Source of the DNA: an uncultured Pseudomonadota bacterium
GTDB lineage: Bacteria > Pseudomonadota > Gammaproteobacteria > Ga0077536
NCBI GenBank assembly: GCA_903825645.1
Contig: CAIKBL010000040.1
Coordinates: 161,584 to 225,583, forward strand
Direction of reading: 5' to 3'
DNA length: 64,000 bases
Under the pieces are notes generated by a model. The model worked only from the letters and a program-made list of their open reading frames with translations, searched no databases and was not told the DNA's origin. Below are positions 53,349 to 62,827 of this stretch, piece after piece (positions within the stretch are counted from its first letter, which is position 1; every line of letters begins with the position of its first letter). The position numbers were made by a program, and so were the translations under genes.

Positions 53349-55408
53349 TGGACGTGGCTGTCCCTGAAGCTCGGGTTTATCTGCGAAAACTCAATCCGCG
53401 CACCTCGATCGGCGGGCGCCTGATCTTGTGGTTTTTAGGCATCGCCGTGGTGTCCTCGGGCGCGATCGCTTGGCGGCTTTATGAGATATCGAGCCGTGCA
53501 TTGGCGCAGACCTACCGCGAGCAGTTGACGGTGATAGGACTTCGCAAGTCTAGTGCGCTCGAAACTTACGCACGCGAGCAACTACGAAGTCTCACCGTAA
53601 TCGGCACACGGCCCAGTACCGCTGCTGCGATTCGCGAACTGGGCGCAGCACTCGCCAAAGGTGGGGCGAAGTCATCTGTTTATCGAGACGCCGCACTAGG
53701 CCCCACTCAATTAATGGAGTCTATCGCCGGCATCTATGGTTATCCAGAAATGCTCTTGCTGTCGACTACCGGTGAGGTGGTTTATGCGATGCGCGGTGGG
53801 CTGGCCGGTCTCGAATCGGGAACAAACCTCTTGACCGGACCGCTCAACCATAGCGAGTTGTCCGAAATGTTCGAGCGAGTGAGTACACTGCTGCAACCCG
53901 AGTTCTCGGACTTCAAAATCTATCCCGGCACGCATAGCCCGGTGGCCTTCGCGGCCGGCCCAGTGAAGGACCAGGAGGGCGCGGTCGTCGGCGTGATAAT
54001 GGTTGAGATCAATAACGCCGAACTGTTCGGTATCTTGGAAGATCGGACAGGGCTGGGCGTTTCCGGTGAGGCTATCGCCGTCACTCGTATTGGTAACGAG
54101 GCAGTCTTTGTGGCACCGACCCGTCACGATCCCGGAGCAGCCTTTACCCGACGGGTAACCTTGGACAGCAAAGGTTCCCGGGCTCTATTGCGTGCCGTCC
54201 GTGGCCAGACCGGGTATGGGGAGTACACCGATTACCGCGGTATGCGTGCACTTGCGGTTTGGGGTTATGTCCCCTCATTCCGTTGGGGACTGGTGGTCCA
54301 ACAAGACACCGTAGAGGCCCTGCAGCTGATTGCCGCCCAGCGGCGGGTCACGTGGTGGTCGCTCGCATGCTTAATCCTGCCGCTGATGCTCGCGGCGCTC
54401 ATCGCCGCACGTTCTATTTCACGGCCCGTTATTTTTGCGGCGGAAACTGTGAGCCGCGTCGCGACCGGCGACCTCACTGCGCATTTCGACAGCGGCGGAG
54501 CGGACGAAACTGGCGCACTACTGCGCGGACTGCGCGTCATGATAGACAGCTTGAGCAGGCTCCTCGGGCAAATTCAGGAAGCCAGCCGCCAACTCGGTTC
54601 GACCGCCAGCCGAATCACTGCTACCGCACGGACGCAGGAGTCCAATGTGGCTGATTTCAGCGGCTCAGCGAGCGAAATCGCGGCGGCTTCTCGCCAAATT
54701 TCCGCCACCGGAAGGGAGCTGTTGGTAACCATGGATGCGGTGGTTGCCGCAGTCGCCGAGACCTCTACACTCGCTGGCGCGGGACACGCCAGCCTGCAGG
54801 GGATGGATGACACGATGCGACAACTGGCCATTGCCACGGAGGCCATCGCAGAGCGGCTAGGGATCGTTGCACAGAAAGCGGGCAACATCAGCGGGGTCGT
54901 GCTGACCATGACTCAAGTCGCCGATCAAACCAACCTTTTGTCCTTAAATGCGGCCATTGAGGCTGAAAAAGCAGGGGAATTCGGCTTGGGTTTTGCGGTG
55001 GTGGCGAGAGAGATCCGTCGCCTCGCGGATCAGACCGCCGTTGGGACACTGGATATCGAACGGACGGTTACCGATATGCAGACTTCGATCGCGCAAGGGG
55101 AGCAAGAAATGAGAAAGTTCCGCGCGGAGGTCACCCGTGGGGTCACCGCGAGTACGGCTACTGGCCAGCAATTGCGCCAAATTATCGATAATGTGCAGGA
55201 AATCACACCGCGTTTCGAGGCCGTTAGCGAAGGCATGCGTGCGCAATCCGAGGGCGCCCGTCAAATCAGTGACGCCATGATTCAGCTGAACTCAATTGCG
55301 CAATCCACTGCCACCTCCGTACAGGAACTCAGACAAGCCACTGATGAGCTATTCAGCGCGGCCGGTGGGCTGCAGGAAGCCTTGCTGCGCTTCAAAACCG
55401 AGACTTAA
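53345..55408 (+). CDS. WspA-like methyl-accepting chemotaxis protein, large sensor domain
   Basis: A 687-residue receptor. TM1 (about 26-46), a periplasmic sensor of about 285 residues probably of dCache type (IAGIYGYPEMLLLSTTGEVV, AAGPVKDQEGAVVGVIMVEI, TGYGEYTDYRGMRALAVWGY), TM2 (about 335-356), HAMP (about 357-410), then the cytoplasmic coiled coil. The hairpin tip is [20 protein letters not shown] followed by [20 protein letters not shown], the CheW/CheA-binding sequence typical of WspA. The tip lacks C-terminal tether peptides. ATG at 53345 (or 53348) overlaps the binding-protein stop, implying coupled translation. Confidence 0.92.
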   Translation: MMDVAVPEARVYLRKLNPRTSIGGRLILWFLGIAVVSSGAIAWRLYEISSRALAQTYREQLTVIGLRKSSALETYAREQLRSLTVIGTRPSTAAAIRELGAALAKGGAKSSVYRDAALGPTQLMESIAGIYGYPEMLLLSTTGEVVYAMRGGLAGLESGTNLLTGPLNHSELSEMFERVSTLLQPEFSDFKIYPGTHSPVAFAAGPVKDQEGAVVGVIMVEINNAELFGILEDRTGLGVSGEAIAVTRIGNEAVFVAPTRHDPGAAFTRRVTLDSKGSRALLRAVRGQTGYGEYTDYRGMRALAVWGYVPSFRWGLVVQQDTVEALQLIAAQRRVTWWSLACLILPLMLAALIAARSISRPVIFAAETVSRVATGDLTAHFDSGGADETGALLRGLRVMIDSLSRLLGQIQEASRQLGSTASRITATARTQESNVADFSGSASEIAAASRQISATGRELLVTMDAVVAAVAETSTLAGAGHASLQGMDDTMRQLAIATEAIAERLGIVAQKAGNISGVVLTMTQVADQTNLLSLNAAIEAEKAGEFGLGFAVVAREIRRLADQTAVGTLDIERTVTDMQTSIAQGEQEMRKFRAEVTRGVTASTATGQQLRQIIDNVQEITPRFEAVSEGMRAQSEGARQISDAMIQLNSIAQSTATSVQELRQATDELFSAAGGLQEALLRFKTET

Positions 55409-55489
55409 TGCGATGAGAATCCTCTGGCTTAGCACTCGTTTTTCCTTTGCGCGGACAGACTTCCACCGCGCGTGCAGCAGTGCGGTGCT

Positions 55490-57085
55490 ATGCGTCTGAA
55501 GCTCCGTTTACGCGACAGAATTCTGCTCTGCAGCGGCGCACCACTCTTGTTGCTGGTCGCGCTGGTTGCGGGGATCTTTCTGCGACATCTGTATGTAGTC
55601 TACGACTCGCTTGGCGAGCAACTTTTGGAGGATGCCGCGGACAATGCCGCACAGCGTCTGAATGTCAGCAATAGCCACGGAGGAGGCGCGGGACTCGACA
55701 TGACGCCGGATAACCTCCTGACCCTCATGCGGGAGAGACAGCCTTACAAGACGGTGGAATTTCTGCTGGTGAACGGGAAGGGACGTGTGATTTCCGCCAC
55801 CATGGCAACCGATCTTCAAGACACTACGCTGGAAACGACACCTTACGCTCGGATCGTGGGTGATTTTTTTCAGAATAACGCGCCCCATATGTTCAAGCAC
55901 ATCGCGGATCCCGTGAGTGGCGAGCAACGCCTTCTCGTAGGTACCCGGGTCGCCAATACGGGATGGACGCTATGGCTAACCGTGTCGGAGCAGGAAGTCG
56001 TAGCCCCCGTGTGGCTTTTTTTCACACGTATCGCGACGCTAATCGCCGTCGGGACCGCGATCGCGATGCTCATTTCGTTCCTGTTTTTCAGGGCACTCAT
56101 CGGCCGTGTCACTACGGCTGCGAAGGCGGCGACTCGAGTAGCCGCCGGTGATCTCACTGTCGTGGTGGACTCGGCGACGAATGACGAATCCGGCGAACTC
56201 ATGCGCGGACTGGGCATCATGGTGTCGGCCCTCCAGAGACTGGTGCTCCGCCTCAAGCAGTCCAGCGGTGCTCTGATCGTTAACGCTGGCGAAATTTCTT
56301 CTGTCGCGATCACCCAGCAAGAAGTCAATGCAGAATTCGGCGCGTCAACCAGTCAGATTGCAGCTTCCGTCAATGAAATTGTCGCCACCGCGACTGAACT
56401 CCTACAGACCATGCAGCACGTGAATGCGGCGACCGACCAGACCGCTGAGGTGGCGAGCCGAGGCCGTGGGGATCTCGAGCGCATGGAAGGTACGATGCAA
56501 CATTTGTCCGGTGCCACTAGCGCTATTTCGGCCAAGCTGGCGGTTATCGCCGAGCGGGCAAACAAAATCGGCACGGTCGTAACGGCTATCCGGAAAGTCG
56601 CTGAGCAGACCAATTTGCTCTCGCTCAATGCGGCAATTGAAGCGGAGAAAGCCGGCGAATATGGCCGAGGTTTCTCGGTCATCGCCCGCGAAATCCGTCG
56701 CCTTGCCGATCAAACGGCTATCGCAACGCTCGATATCGAGCGCATCGTCAATGAAATGCAGTCGTCCGTGTCGAGTGGCGTGATGGAAATGGACCGTTTT
56801 GGTGAGCAAGTGAATCAGGGCGTCAGCGAGGCCACTCAGTTAGGAGAAGAACTCGGGGTCATCATTGAGGGCGTGGAAAATCTTAAGCCCCAGTTCGATT
56901 CCACCTATCAAGGGGTGCAAGCGCAAGTGATAGGCGCGGGTCAGATTAGCGAAGCGATGCGTCGGCTACAGCAAATCGCGCTGGTATCCGAGGAATCTTC
57001 GTCCGGGCTGACCGGTGCCGCCGAGGCGTTACAGGAAATGGTCCGGATGCTGAGCCTGGAAATAGACCGGTTCCGTACGCACTAA
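55490..57085 (+). CDS. wspA: WspA-like methyl-accepting chemotaxis protein, small sensor domain
   Basis: A 531-residue receptor. TM1 is at about 12-34. The periplasmic domain is about 140 residues, probably single-Cache-like ([40 protein letters not shown]). TM2 (about 177-203), HAMP and signalling coiled coil follow. The hairpin tip [20 protein letters not shown], then [20 protein letters not shown] and [16 protein letters not shown], closely resembles Pseudomonas WspA. It lies 81 bases after the first receptor gene and 15 bases before the CheW gene. The ATG at 55490 is preferred to GTG at 55472. Confidence 0.93.
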   Translation: MRLKLRLRDRILLCSGAPLLLLVALVAGIFLRHLYVVYDSLGEQLLEDAADNAAQRLNVSNSHGGGAGLDMTPDNLLTLMRERQPYKTVEFLLVNGKGRVISATMATDLQDTTLETTPYARIVGDFFQNNAPHMFKHIADPVSGEQRLLVGTRVANTGWTLWLTVSEQEVVAPVWLFFTRIATLIAVGTAIAMLISFLFFRALIGRVTTAAKAATRVAAGDLTVVVDSATNDESGELMRGLGIMVSALQRLVLRLKQSSGALIVNAGEISSVAITQQEVNAEFGASTSQIAASVNEIVATATELLQTMQHVNAATDQTAEVASRGRGDLERMEGTMQHLSGATSAISAKLAVIAERANKIGTVVTAIRKVAEQTNLLSLNAAIEAEKAGEYGRGFSVIAREIRRLADQTAIATLDIERIVNEMQSSVSSGVMEMDRFGEQVNQGVSEATQLGEELGVIIEGVENLKPQFDSTYQGVQAQVIGAGQISEAMRRLQQIALVSEESSSGLTGAAEALQEMVRMLSLEIDRFRTH

Positions 57086-57100
57086 ACCTGCGGAGCGACT

Positions 57101-57556
57101 ATGCTGATCGTGCTTTTCAATATTGATATTCAGCGCTTCGGGCTTGACGCGCGTGTATTGACGGAGATTTTGCCCGCCGTGCCGCTACAGGAAGTCTACG
57201 GCAGTATCCCGGGCGTCGCCGGCATGCTCCTGCATCAGGATGCGCCAATTCCCGTAATCGATATCGGTTGGCTGACTACCGGGCGGCCCTGTCCGCCACG
57301 ACTCAGCACGCGCATTCTGATATTCGACTACAAAGCGGGGCCGCCGGGGGCACGCCTGGGACTTCGCGTTGAGAATGCAAACGATGCAGAAGAAATCGAT
57401 GAAGAGGCGTTCATTCGGCCCGGCTTCGTGTCTCCGACGACGCCCTATTTGGCGGGAATTTTGCGCCGCGGGCTCGAGACGATTCAGTTAATAAACCTGG
57501 ATCGCCTCCTCTCTGCGGAGGTTCGTGCTTGTTTGTATCCCGAATCCTCCGCCTAA
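57101..57556 (+). CDS. wspB: CheW-like coupling protein WspB
   Basis: A 151-residue CheW-domain protein (MLIVLFNIDIQRFGLDARVL, VPLQEVYGSIPGVAGMLLHQ, APIPVIDIGWL). It links receptors to the kinase WspE. The sequence matches the first CheW of Wsp operons, with the characteristic L-F-x-[IL] start. Its TAA stop overlaps the WspC ATG (TAATG). Confidence 0.9.
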   Translation: MLIVLFNIDIQRFGLDARVLTEILPAVPLQEVYGSIPGVAGMLLHQDAPIPVIDIGWLTTGRPCPPRLSTRILIFDYKAGPPGARLGLRVENANDAEEIDEEAFIRPGFVSPTTPYLAGILRRGLETIQLINLDRLLSAEVRACLYPESSA

Positions 57557-58773
57557 TGAAGCTACTTCTCGACATCGCGCGCGAGCTGGCCGACGAGGCG
57601 GGCTTTGATCCGAACATCATTTCCGATCGTCATCTAGAAACCGCACTGCATCGACGACGCCATCAGACTCGAGAACCAACCGAGCATACTTATGCGCTTC
57701 GCGTGCAGCGCGATGCCGAAGAGCGGACGGAACTACTAGAGGAACTACTGGTACGCGAGAGTTGGTTTTTCCGCGACACCGCCCCGTTCACATTACTGAC
57801 CGAAATAGCGAAAACACGTTGGCAGCGAAACCCCTCCCTGCGAGTTTTGAGCGCGCCGTGTGCCGGTGGAGAGGAGCCGTATTCCATTGCTATTACCCTC
57901 GCAGCACGCGGAATACCCCCGACGGCCGTCCAGATCGATGCGGTCGATCTCAGCCGCCGCGGACTCGCCCAAGCGGCCAGAGGCGAGTATGGGGCACGAG
58001 CGGTCCACGCCGTACCGCCTGCATTGCGAGATGCGTGGTTTCATGCACGGGAAGGGGGCCACGTCGCGATAGTCCCCAGCCTGCGGGACCGTGTCAGTTT
58101 CCATCGGGCGAATCTTCTGTGCCTGCCGGCCATTCTCACGACGCGCACCTACGATGTCATTTTCAGCCGAAATGCCTTCATCTACTTAAGTGTCGCCGCG
58201 CGCGACCAGGTGATTGATCAGTTCGAACAACTCCTGGCTGCGGATGGTGTGCTGTTCGTCGGACACGCGGAAGCCGCCCTGCTCCGTGGAAGAGCCTTCG
58301 CGGCGTATGGTCCCCTAGGGGCTTTCGCATTCACGCGTTCGCAGACGACTGCTCGTGCGCTCACCCCATCATCGGTGTCCGCCACAGGCACGGCCGCACC
58401 AACGCAAGCTGCCCCGTTAAGGACCGTAGGATCACCATCCGCGACACCCGCACGCCGAAAGCCCATGCCGTTGTTGGCACGGGCGCGTGATTTGGCGGAC
58501 ATAGGCGCCTATGCAGAAGCCGGGGTCTTGCTTGTCGAGCTCATCACACACCAGCCCTTCCTGACCGAAGCACAGTACCTGCTCGGGCTCGTACGGGCCG
58601 CGGAAGGTCATCTCACCGAGGCGCGGCGCTGCTTCGAGCGCGCGATATATCTCGATCCGGAACATGCCCCGAGCCTCAGACATCTCGCCCTGCTCGTCGC
58701 TGCGGGCGATAACGACTCACCGATGGCGCATCGCCTACATGCCCGTGCGAGTCGTCGGGAATCGACGCCATGA
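57556..58773 (+). CDS. wspC: CheR methyltransferase with TPR tail, WspC
   Basis: A 405-residue SAM-dependent glutamate methyltransferase that methylates the receptors to raise activity. The N-terminal CheR helical domain is followed by ELLVRESWFFRDTAPFTLL, the SAM site VLSAPCAGGEEPYSIAITLA (about 96-115) and DVIFSRNAFIYL. A Pro/Ala/Thr-rich linker leads to a C-terminal TPR region (about 315-385, ARDLADIGAYAEAGVLLVEL, GHLTEARRCFERAIYLDPEH), typical of WspC. ATGA overlap with the next gene. Confidence 0.93.
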   Translation: MKLLLDIARELADEAGFDPNIISDRHLETALHRRRHQTREPTEHTYALRVQRDAEERTELLEELLVRESWFFRDTAPFTLLTEIAKTRWQRNPSLRVLSAPCAGGEEPYSIAITLAARGIPPTAVQIDAVDLSRRGLAQAARGEYGARAVHAVPPALRDAWFHAREGGHVAIVPSLRDRVSFHRANLLCLPAILTTRTYDVIFSRNAFIYLSVAARDQVIDQFEQLLAADGVLFVGHAEAALLRGRAFAAYGPLGAFAFTRSQTTARALTPSSVSATGTAAPTQAAPLRTVGSPSATPARRKPMPLLARARDLADIGAYAEAGVLLVELITHQPFLTEAQYLLGLVRAAEGHLTEARRCFERAIYLDPEHAPSLRHLALLVAAGDNDSPMAHRLHARASRRESTP

Positions 58774-59435
58774 CCGATTCTTCCCTCATTGAGGAAGAAG
58801 CCTGCCGTAATAAAATCGGGGTATGGGGAGACCGCTCCTGTCCCGAACTGGTCCAGTACACGCATTGCAGGAACTGTCCGGTATACGCGCAGGCCGGCCG
58901 ACAGCTACTCGACCGCGAAGCGGCGCCTGGTTACATCGAGGACTGGCGAACCCGAATCGCGTCGGTTTCTCCGCAAAACGCCGCTGCGCAATGCGCGATC
59001 GTTATCTTCCGAGTATCGGGCGAATGGCTGGCGTTACCGACCCGTCTTATTAGAGAGGTCGTCGACCCAACACCCGTTCATCGAATTCCGCATCGCCAAG
59101 ATCAGCGCTTTATGGGGCTTGTCAATGTACGGGGCGAGCTAATGCCGTGCGTTAGTTTATGTGAAATGTTGAGCACGTCAGCCGAGGCAGAACAGAATCT
59201 ACGGGCGTGGCCCCGCCTGCTCGTACTGGAACGTGACGGTGCTGCTTGGGCGCTTCCCGTCGACGAGGTTGATGGTGCCCGCCGCATTCCGCTCGAATCC
59301 CTGCGACGCCCACCGGTCACAGTAGCCTCCGGATCGCCCTCGTTCACCGCTAGCGTGTTCACCATAACAAAAGGTGACGTGGGCCTCCTCGATGACGATC
59401 TACTTCTACTCGCGCTCAGGGACGTCTGCAGATGA
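58770..59435 (+). CDS. wspD: CheW-like coupling protein WspD with N-terminal Cys motif
   Basis: A 221-residue second CheW protein. The N-terminal extension has four cysteines (C12, C24, C33, C36: CRNKIGVWGDRSCPEL then THCRNCPVYAQAGR), a motif characteristic of the WspD branch that could bind metal. The CheW domain (about 74-215) includes VIFRVSGEWLALPTRLIREV and FMGLVNVRGELMPCVSL. It overlaps WspC and WspE by ATGA at both ends, showing a tightly coupled operon. Confidence 0.92.
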   Translation: MTDSSLIEEEACRNKIGVWGDRSCPELVQYTHCRNCPVYAQAGRQLLDREAAPGYIEDWRTRIASVSPQNAAAQCAIVIFRVSGEWLALPTRLIREVVDPTPVHRIPHRQDQRFMGLVNVRGELMPCVSLCEMLSTSAEAEQNLRAWPRLLVLERDGAAWALPVDEVDGARRIPLESLRRPPVTVASGSPSFTASVFTITKGDVGLLDDDLLLLALRDVCR

Positions 59436-61747
59436 GTAACGATGATCTGGGCGACTTCTCGATGCTGGAATTATTTCGAGAGGAAGCTGAGACCCAGTTG
59501 GCAGCGCTCTCCAACGGTCTCGTAGCGCTCGAAAGTGCTGAAGATCGCAAGCCTATTCTGGATGAACTGATGCGCGCTGCCCATTCGATGAAGGGCGCGG
59601 CTCGAATCATCGGACTCGACTCCATGGTTAAGATTGCCCATGCGGTGGAGGATATCTTCGTCGCCGCGCTCCGCGGTGAACTCGCCATTGAGGCTCCACA
59701 AGTTGATGTGCTCCTCAGTACCGTGGATTTTGTCAACGCGCTTGCGCGCGGAGAGACTGACGACTCGGCGACAGGAGAAGTCGAAATTCCTTCACGCCTC
59801 GCCGCGCTGACACTGGTCCGTGAAGGACGTCTTGAGGTGGCACCGAGAGCAGAAGTACCGCCGCCAGCATCGCTCGTCAGCCAAGAAACGCCGGCCATAA
59901 CACCCGCCGGACCCTCCATCGTCGCTGACCCCACACCACCGGCGAGCTTGGTCGCAAACGTTACGGCATCTTCGCCGCCGATGCCCGCCGCTCGGATGCC
60001 CGAAAAATCTATTCGGATGACCGCCGAGGCGATTGAACGACTCACCGGGCTAACCGCCGAAACAGTAGTCGAAGCGACCCGGTTAGAGCACCTCATGGAC
60101 GATTTCGGGACACTCCGCGAGCGTCAGCGCGAACTGCATGTTCTACTCTCCGGCCTCCGCCGGTTATGGGATGAGAGGACCGATCTCTCACTCGTCAAAG
60201 ACAATCTGGAGGCGGCTTTCACATGCCTGGATCAATGTAATCGACTGCTTGGGGAGCGGGACGAAAAGCTGGAGCAGTATGCGCGACGTTCGTCGAATCT
60301 CGCCACTCGCCTCTCGCGGGAGACGCTATCAAGTCGAATGATGCCGTTTGGCTCTATTCTCCGCGGCTACCCGCGCCTAGTACGCGATCTGGCACGTGAT
60401 TTAGACAAAAGCTGCCGGCTCGAGATCCGAGGAGAATCCACAAAAATCGATCGAGAAATCCTCGAACGCCTTGATGCACCGCTCAATCACCTGGTGCGCA
60501 ATGCGCTTGACCACGGTCTTGAAGCCACCGCGCAGCGCGTGGCAAACGGCAAGTCGCCGGAAGGTCGACTGATGGTAGAGGCGTATCACCGCTCGGGCCA
60601 GCTTCGCGTGCTCGTCAGCGATGATGGTGATGGCATCGATGTCAACAAACTCCGCGCGAAAGTCGTCGAACGCCAGCTCGAATCTGCTGAACGGGCTGCA
60701 AATCTATCGGAAGACGAACTATTCGAATTCTTGTTTCTGCCGAGTTTCTCGACCGCGTCCGCAATTACCGAAATCTCTGGTCGTGGCGTTGGACTGGATG
60801 CAGTCCGCACCATGGTGCAGGAAGCTCGCGGCGCCATCCGCATCCGCAGTCAACCAGGGAAAGGCACTACTTTTGATATCGAGCTGCCAATCACCCGCTC
60901 GGTGGTACGCGCATTACTGGTGCGAATTGCCGGCGAGCAATATGCAATTCCTATCCCACGGATCGAACGCGTGCTGTCCCTCTCAACGGATGTCCTGCAC
61001 AGCGTAGAAGGGCGACCCTACTTCGCTTTTGACGGTGCCGATATCGCGCTGGTACCAGCGGTCGAGATCTTAGAGCTCGCCCTTCCTGAGTGGACGGCGA
61101 CCGAATTTTCGGTAGTCGTCATGAAAGAGAATGAGCAAATTTATGGCCTCATCGTCGATGCGTTTGTTGGCGAGCGCGATCTCGTTGTGCGTCCATTGGA
61201 TCCCCGTCTCGGCGCCCTGCCTGATATCGCATCAGTGGCGACTGATGAGGCAGGCGCCATTGTTCTAATCCTTGACGTCGACGAGCTAGTCCGAGCAATC
61301 GACGGCATGATCACGGGAGGTCATCTGCGGCGGCCCGCGGCACGTGCCAAGGATCTCAAGCAGAACGCCGTGAAACGAATTCTGGTGGTTGACGATTCAT
61401 TAACGGTTCGTCAAGCCGAGCGGCAGCTACTCGAGAATCACGGCTATCTGGTCGATGTCGCGGTGGACGGGGTAGAAGGCTGGAGCGCCGTGCGCCTCAA
61501 CCCGTATCACCTCGTCGTCACTGATGTCGATATGCCGCGCATGAACGGCATAGAATTAGTGCGAAAAATTCGAACGGAAGGACGGCTGCATTCGCTGCCC
61601 GTTGTGATCGTTTCGTACAAGGACAGAGAGGAAGATCGACTCTTGGGATTGGAAGCAGGGGCCAACCATTACCTCGCCAAGGGCGGTTTTCGAGATACCG
61701 CGCTCCTCGATATCGTAATGGACCTCATCGGCCCACCGACGGATTAA
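59432..61747 (+). CDS. wspE: Hybrid CheA histidine kinase with receiver domain, WspE
   Basis: A 771-residue kinase. The Hpt domain carries His51 in AAHSMKGAARIIG. A Pro/Ala linker (about 125-200), a dimerisation helix pair and the HATPase (about 330-500: LNHLVRNALDHGLE N-box, VSDDGDGID, EISGRGVGLDAV, GKGTTFDIELP) follow. A CheW-like domain (about 500-630) and a receiver (648-771) complete it: acidic pair at 654-655 (VVDDS), phosphoacceptor D698 (VVTDVDMP) and K750. In Wsp pathways it phosphorylates WspF and the output regulator. The domain set is complete. Confidence 0.95.
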   Translation: MSNDDLGDFSMLELFREEAETQLAALSNGLVALESAEDRKPILDELMRAAHSMKGAARIIGLDSMVKIAHAVEDIFVAALRGELAIEAPQVDVLLSTVDFVNALARGETDDSATGEVEIPSRLAALTLVREGRLEVAPRAEVPPPASLVSQETPAITPAGPSIVADPTPPASLVANVTASSPPMPAARMPEKSIRMTAEAIERLTGLTAETVVEATRLEHLMDDFGTLRERQRELHVLLSGLRRLWDERTDLSLVKDNLEAAFTCLDQCNRLLGERDEKLEQYARRSSNLATRLSRETLSSRMMPFGSILRGYPRLVRDLARDLDKSCRLEIRGESTKIDREILERLDAPLNHLVRNALDHGLEATAQRVANGKSPEGRLMVEAYHRSGQLRVLVSDDGDGIDVNKLRAKVVERQLESAERAANLSEDELFEFLFLPSFSTASAITEISGRGVGLDAVRTMVQEARGAIRIRSQPGKGTTFDIELPITRSVVRALLVRIAGEQYAIPIPRIERVLSLSTDVLHSVEGRPYFAFDGADIALVPAVEILELALPEWTATEFSVVVMKENEQIYGLIVDAFVGERDLVVRPLDPRLGALPDIASVATDEAGAIVLILDVDELVRAIDGMITGGHLRRPAARAKDLKQNAVKRILVVDDSLTVRQAERQLLENHGYLVDVAVDGVEGWSAVRLNPYHLVVTDVDMPRMNGIELVRKIRTEGRLHSLPVVIVSYKDREEDRLLGLEAGANHYLAKGGFRDTALLDIVMDLIGPPTD

Positions 61748-61759
61748 CAAGGTTCTGGG

Positions 61760-62827
61760 ATGCCACTTAAAGTCGGAATAGTAAACGACATGAAGTTGGC
61801 GACTGCTGTACTTCGGAAAGTGGTCACGGCAGATCCAGCACTTAGCGTGTGCTGGACAGCCGCGGATGGACTGGAAGCCGTGGCGCAATGTGCAGCGGAG
61901 CTACCGGACATTGTTTTGATGGATCTTGTCATGCCCAAGCTGGACGGGGCTGAGGCGACCCGCCGCATTATGGCTCGGACCCCTTGTCCGATTCTCATTG
62001 TAACGTCCACGGTGGATGGTCATCTGCCGATGGTGTACGAAGCGATGGGCGGCGGCGCGGTAGACGTGACCACAACACCCGTTGTCGGCGATCAGCGCAT
62101 GGCTGACGATGGTCTTCTCCTGCGTAGAAAAATAATATCCGTGTGTGCACGTCACCAACCGGCGCGGCTACGAACGCGGCCAATGGATGCGGCCTCGCCG
62201 TTGCCCGTACAACTCGTACCGCACAGACCACTGCGTGTGAGCACTTCTGCGGGCCTGCCACTGCTTGCGATTGGCGCATCGACCGGCGGCCCCGCCGCGC
62301 TTGCCACTATACTACAAGATTTGCCGGATGATTTTCCCGCTGGGATCGTGATTGTCCAGCACATCGACAGCGCCTTTGCCGAGGGTCTTGCGCACTGGCT
62401 GAACAGTCGCACGGCGCTAAAAGTCTCCATTGCCGGACAGGGAGAATCGCTACAGTGCGGACAGGTGTACATTGCAGGTACCGGTGATCATCTGCTGATG
62501 GACGTCAAAGGTGCGCTCCAATACGTCAGTGAGCCCAGCGATTCAATCCATCGACCGTCCATCGACCTTTTCCTGCACAGCGCCGCGCAGCACGCGGCGC
62601 CCGGCAGCTGCGGTGTGCTTCTGACCGGCATGGGCCGCGACGGCGCCGCGGGCCTACTCGCCATGCGGGAAGCGGGCTTCATGACGCTAGCTCAGGACCA
62701 GGCGAGCTCCGTGGTCTATGGCATGCCTAGGGCAGCTGCTGAACTCAATGCCGTAACCCGCGTCCTCCCGCTCACGGACATGGCGCACCACCTGAAGTCC
62801 GCGTTCAAGGAAGCTATTTCCTCATGA
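61760..62827 (+). CDS. wspF: CheB-like receptor methylesterase WspF
   Basis: A 355-residue REC-methylesterase that demethylates the receptors and resets the pathway. The receiver (1-120) has phosphoacceptor D55 in IVLMDLVMP. Its N-terminal site is VGIVNDM (N9-D10), with one acidic residue replaced as in other WspF proteins, and the usual switch Lys is a Thr (VTTTPVV). The esterase triad is S174 (IGASTGGP), H201 (VQHID) and D294 (MGRDGAAG). It starts 12 bases after wspE and overlaps the next gene by ATGA. Confidence 0.93.
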   Translation: MPLKVGIVNDMKLATAVLRKVVTADPALSVCWTAADGLEAVAQCAAELPDIVLMDLVMPKLDGAEATRRIMARTPCPILIVTSTVDGHLPMVYEAMGGGAVDVTTTPVVGDQRMADDGLLLRRKIISVCARHQPARLRTRPMDAASPLPVQLVPHRPLRVSTSAGLPLLAIGASTGGPAALATILQDLPDDFPAGIVIVQHIDSAFAEGLAHWLNSRTALKVSIAGQGESLQCGQVYIAGTGDHLLMDVKGALQYVSEPSDSIHRPSIDLFLHSAAQHAAPGSCGVLLTGMGRDGAAGLLAMREAGFMTLAQDQASSVVYGMPRAAAELNAVTRVLPLTDMAHHLKSAFKEAISS

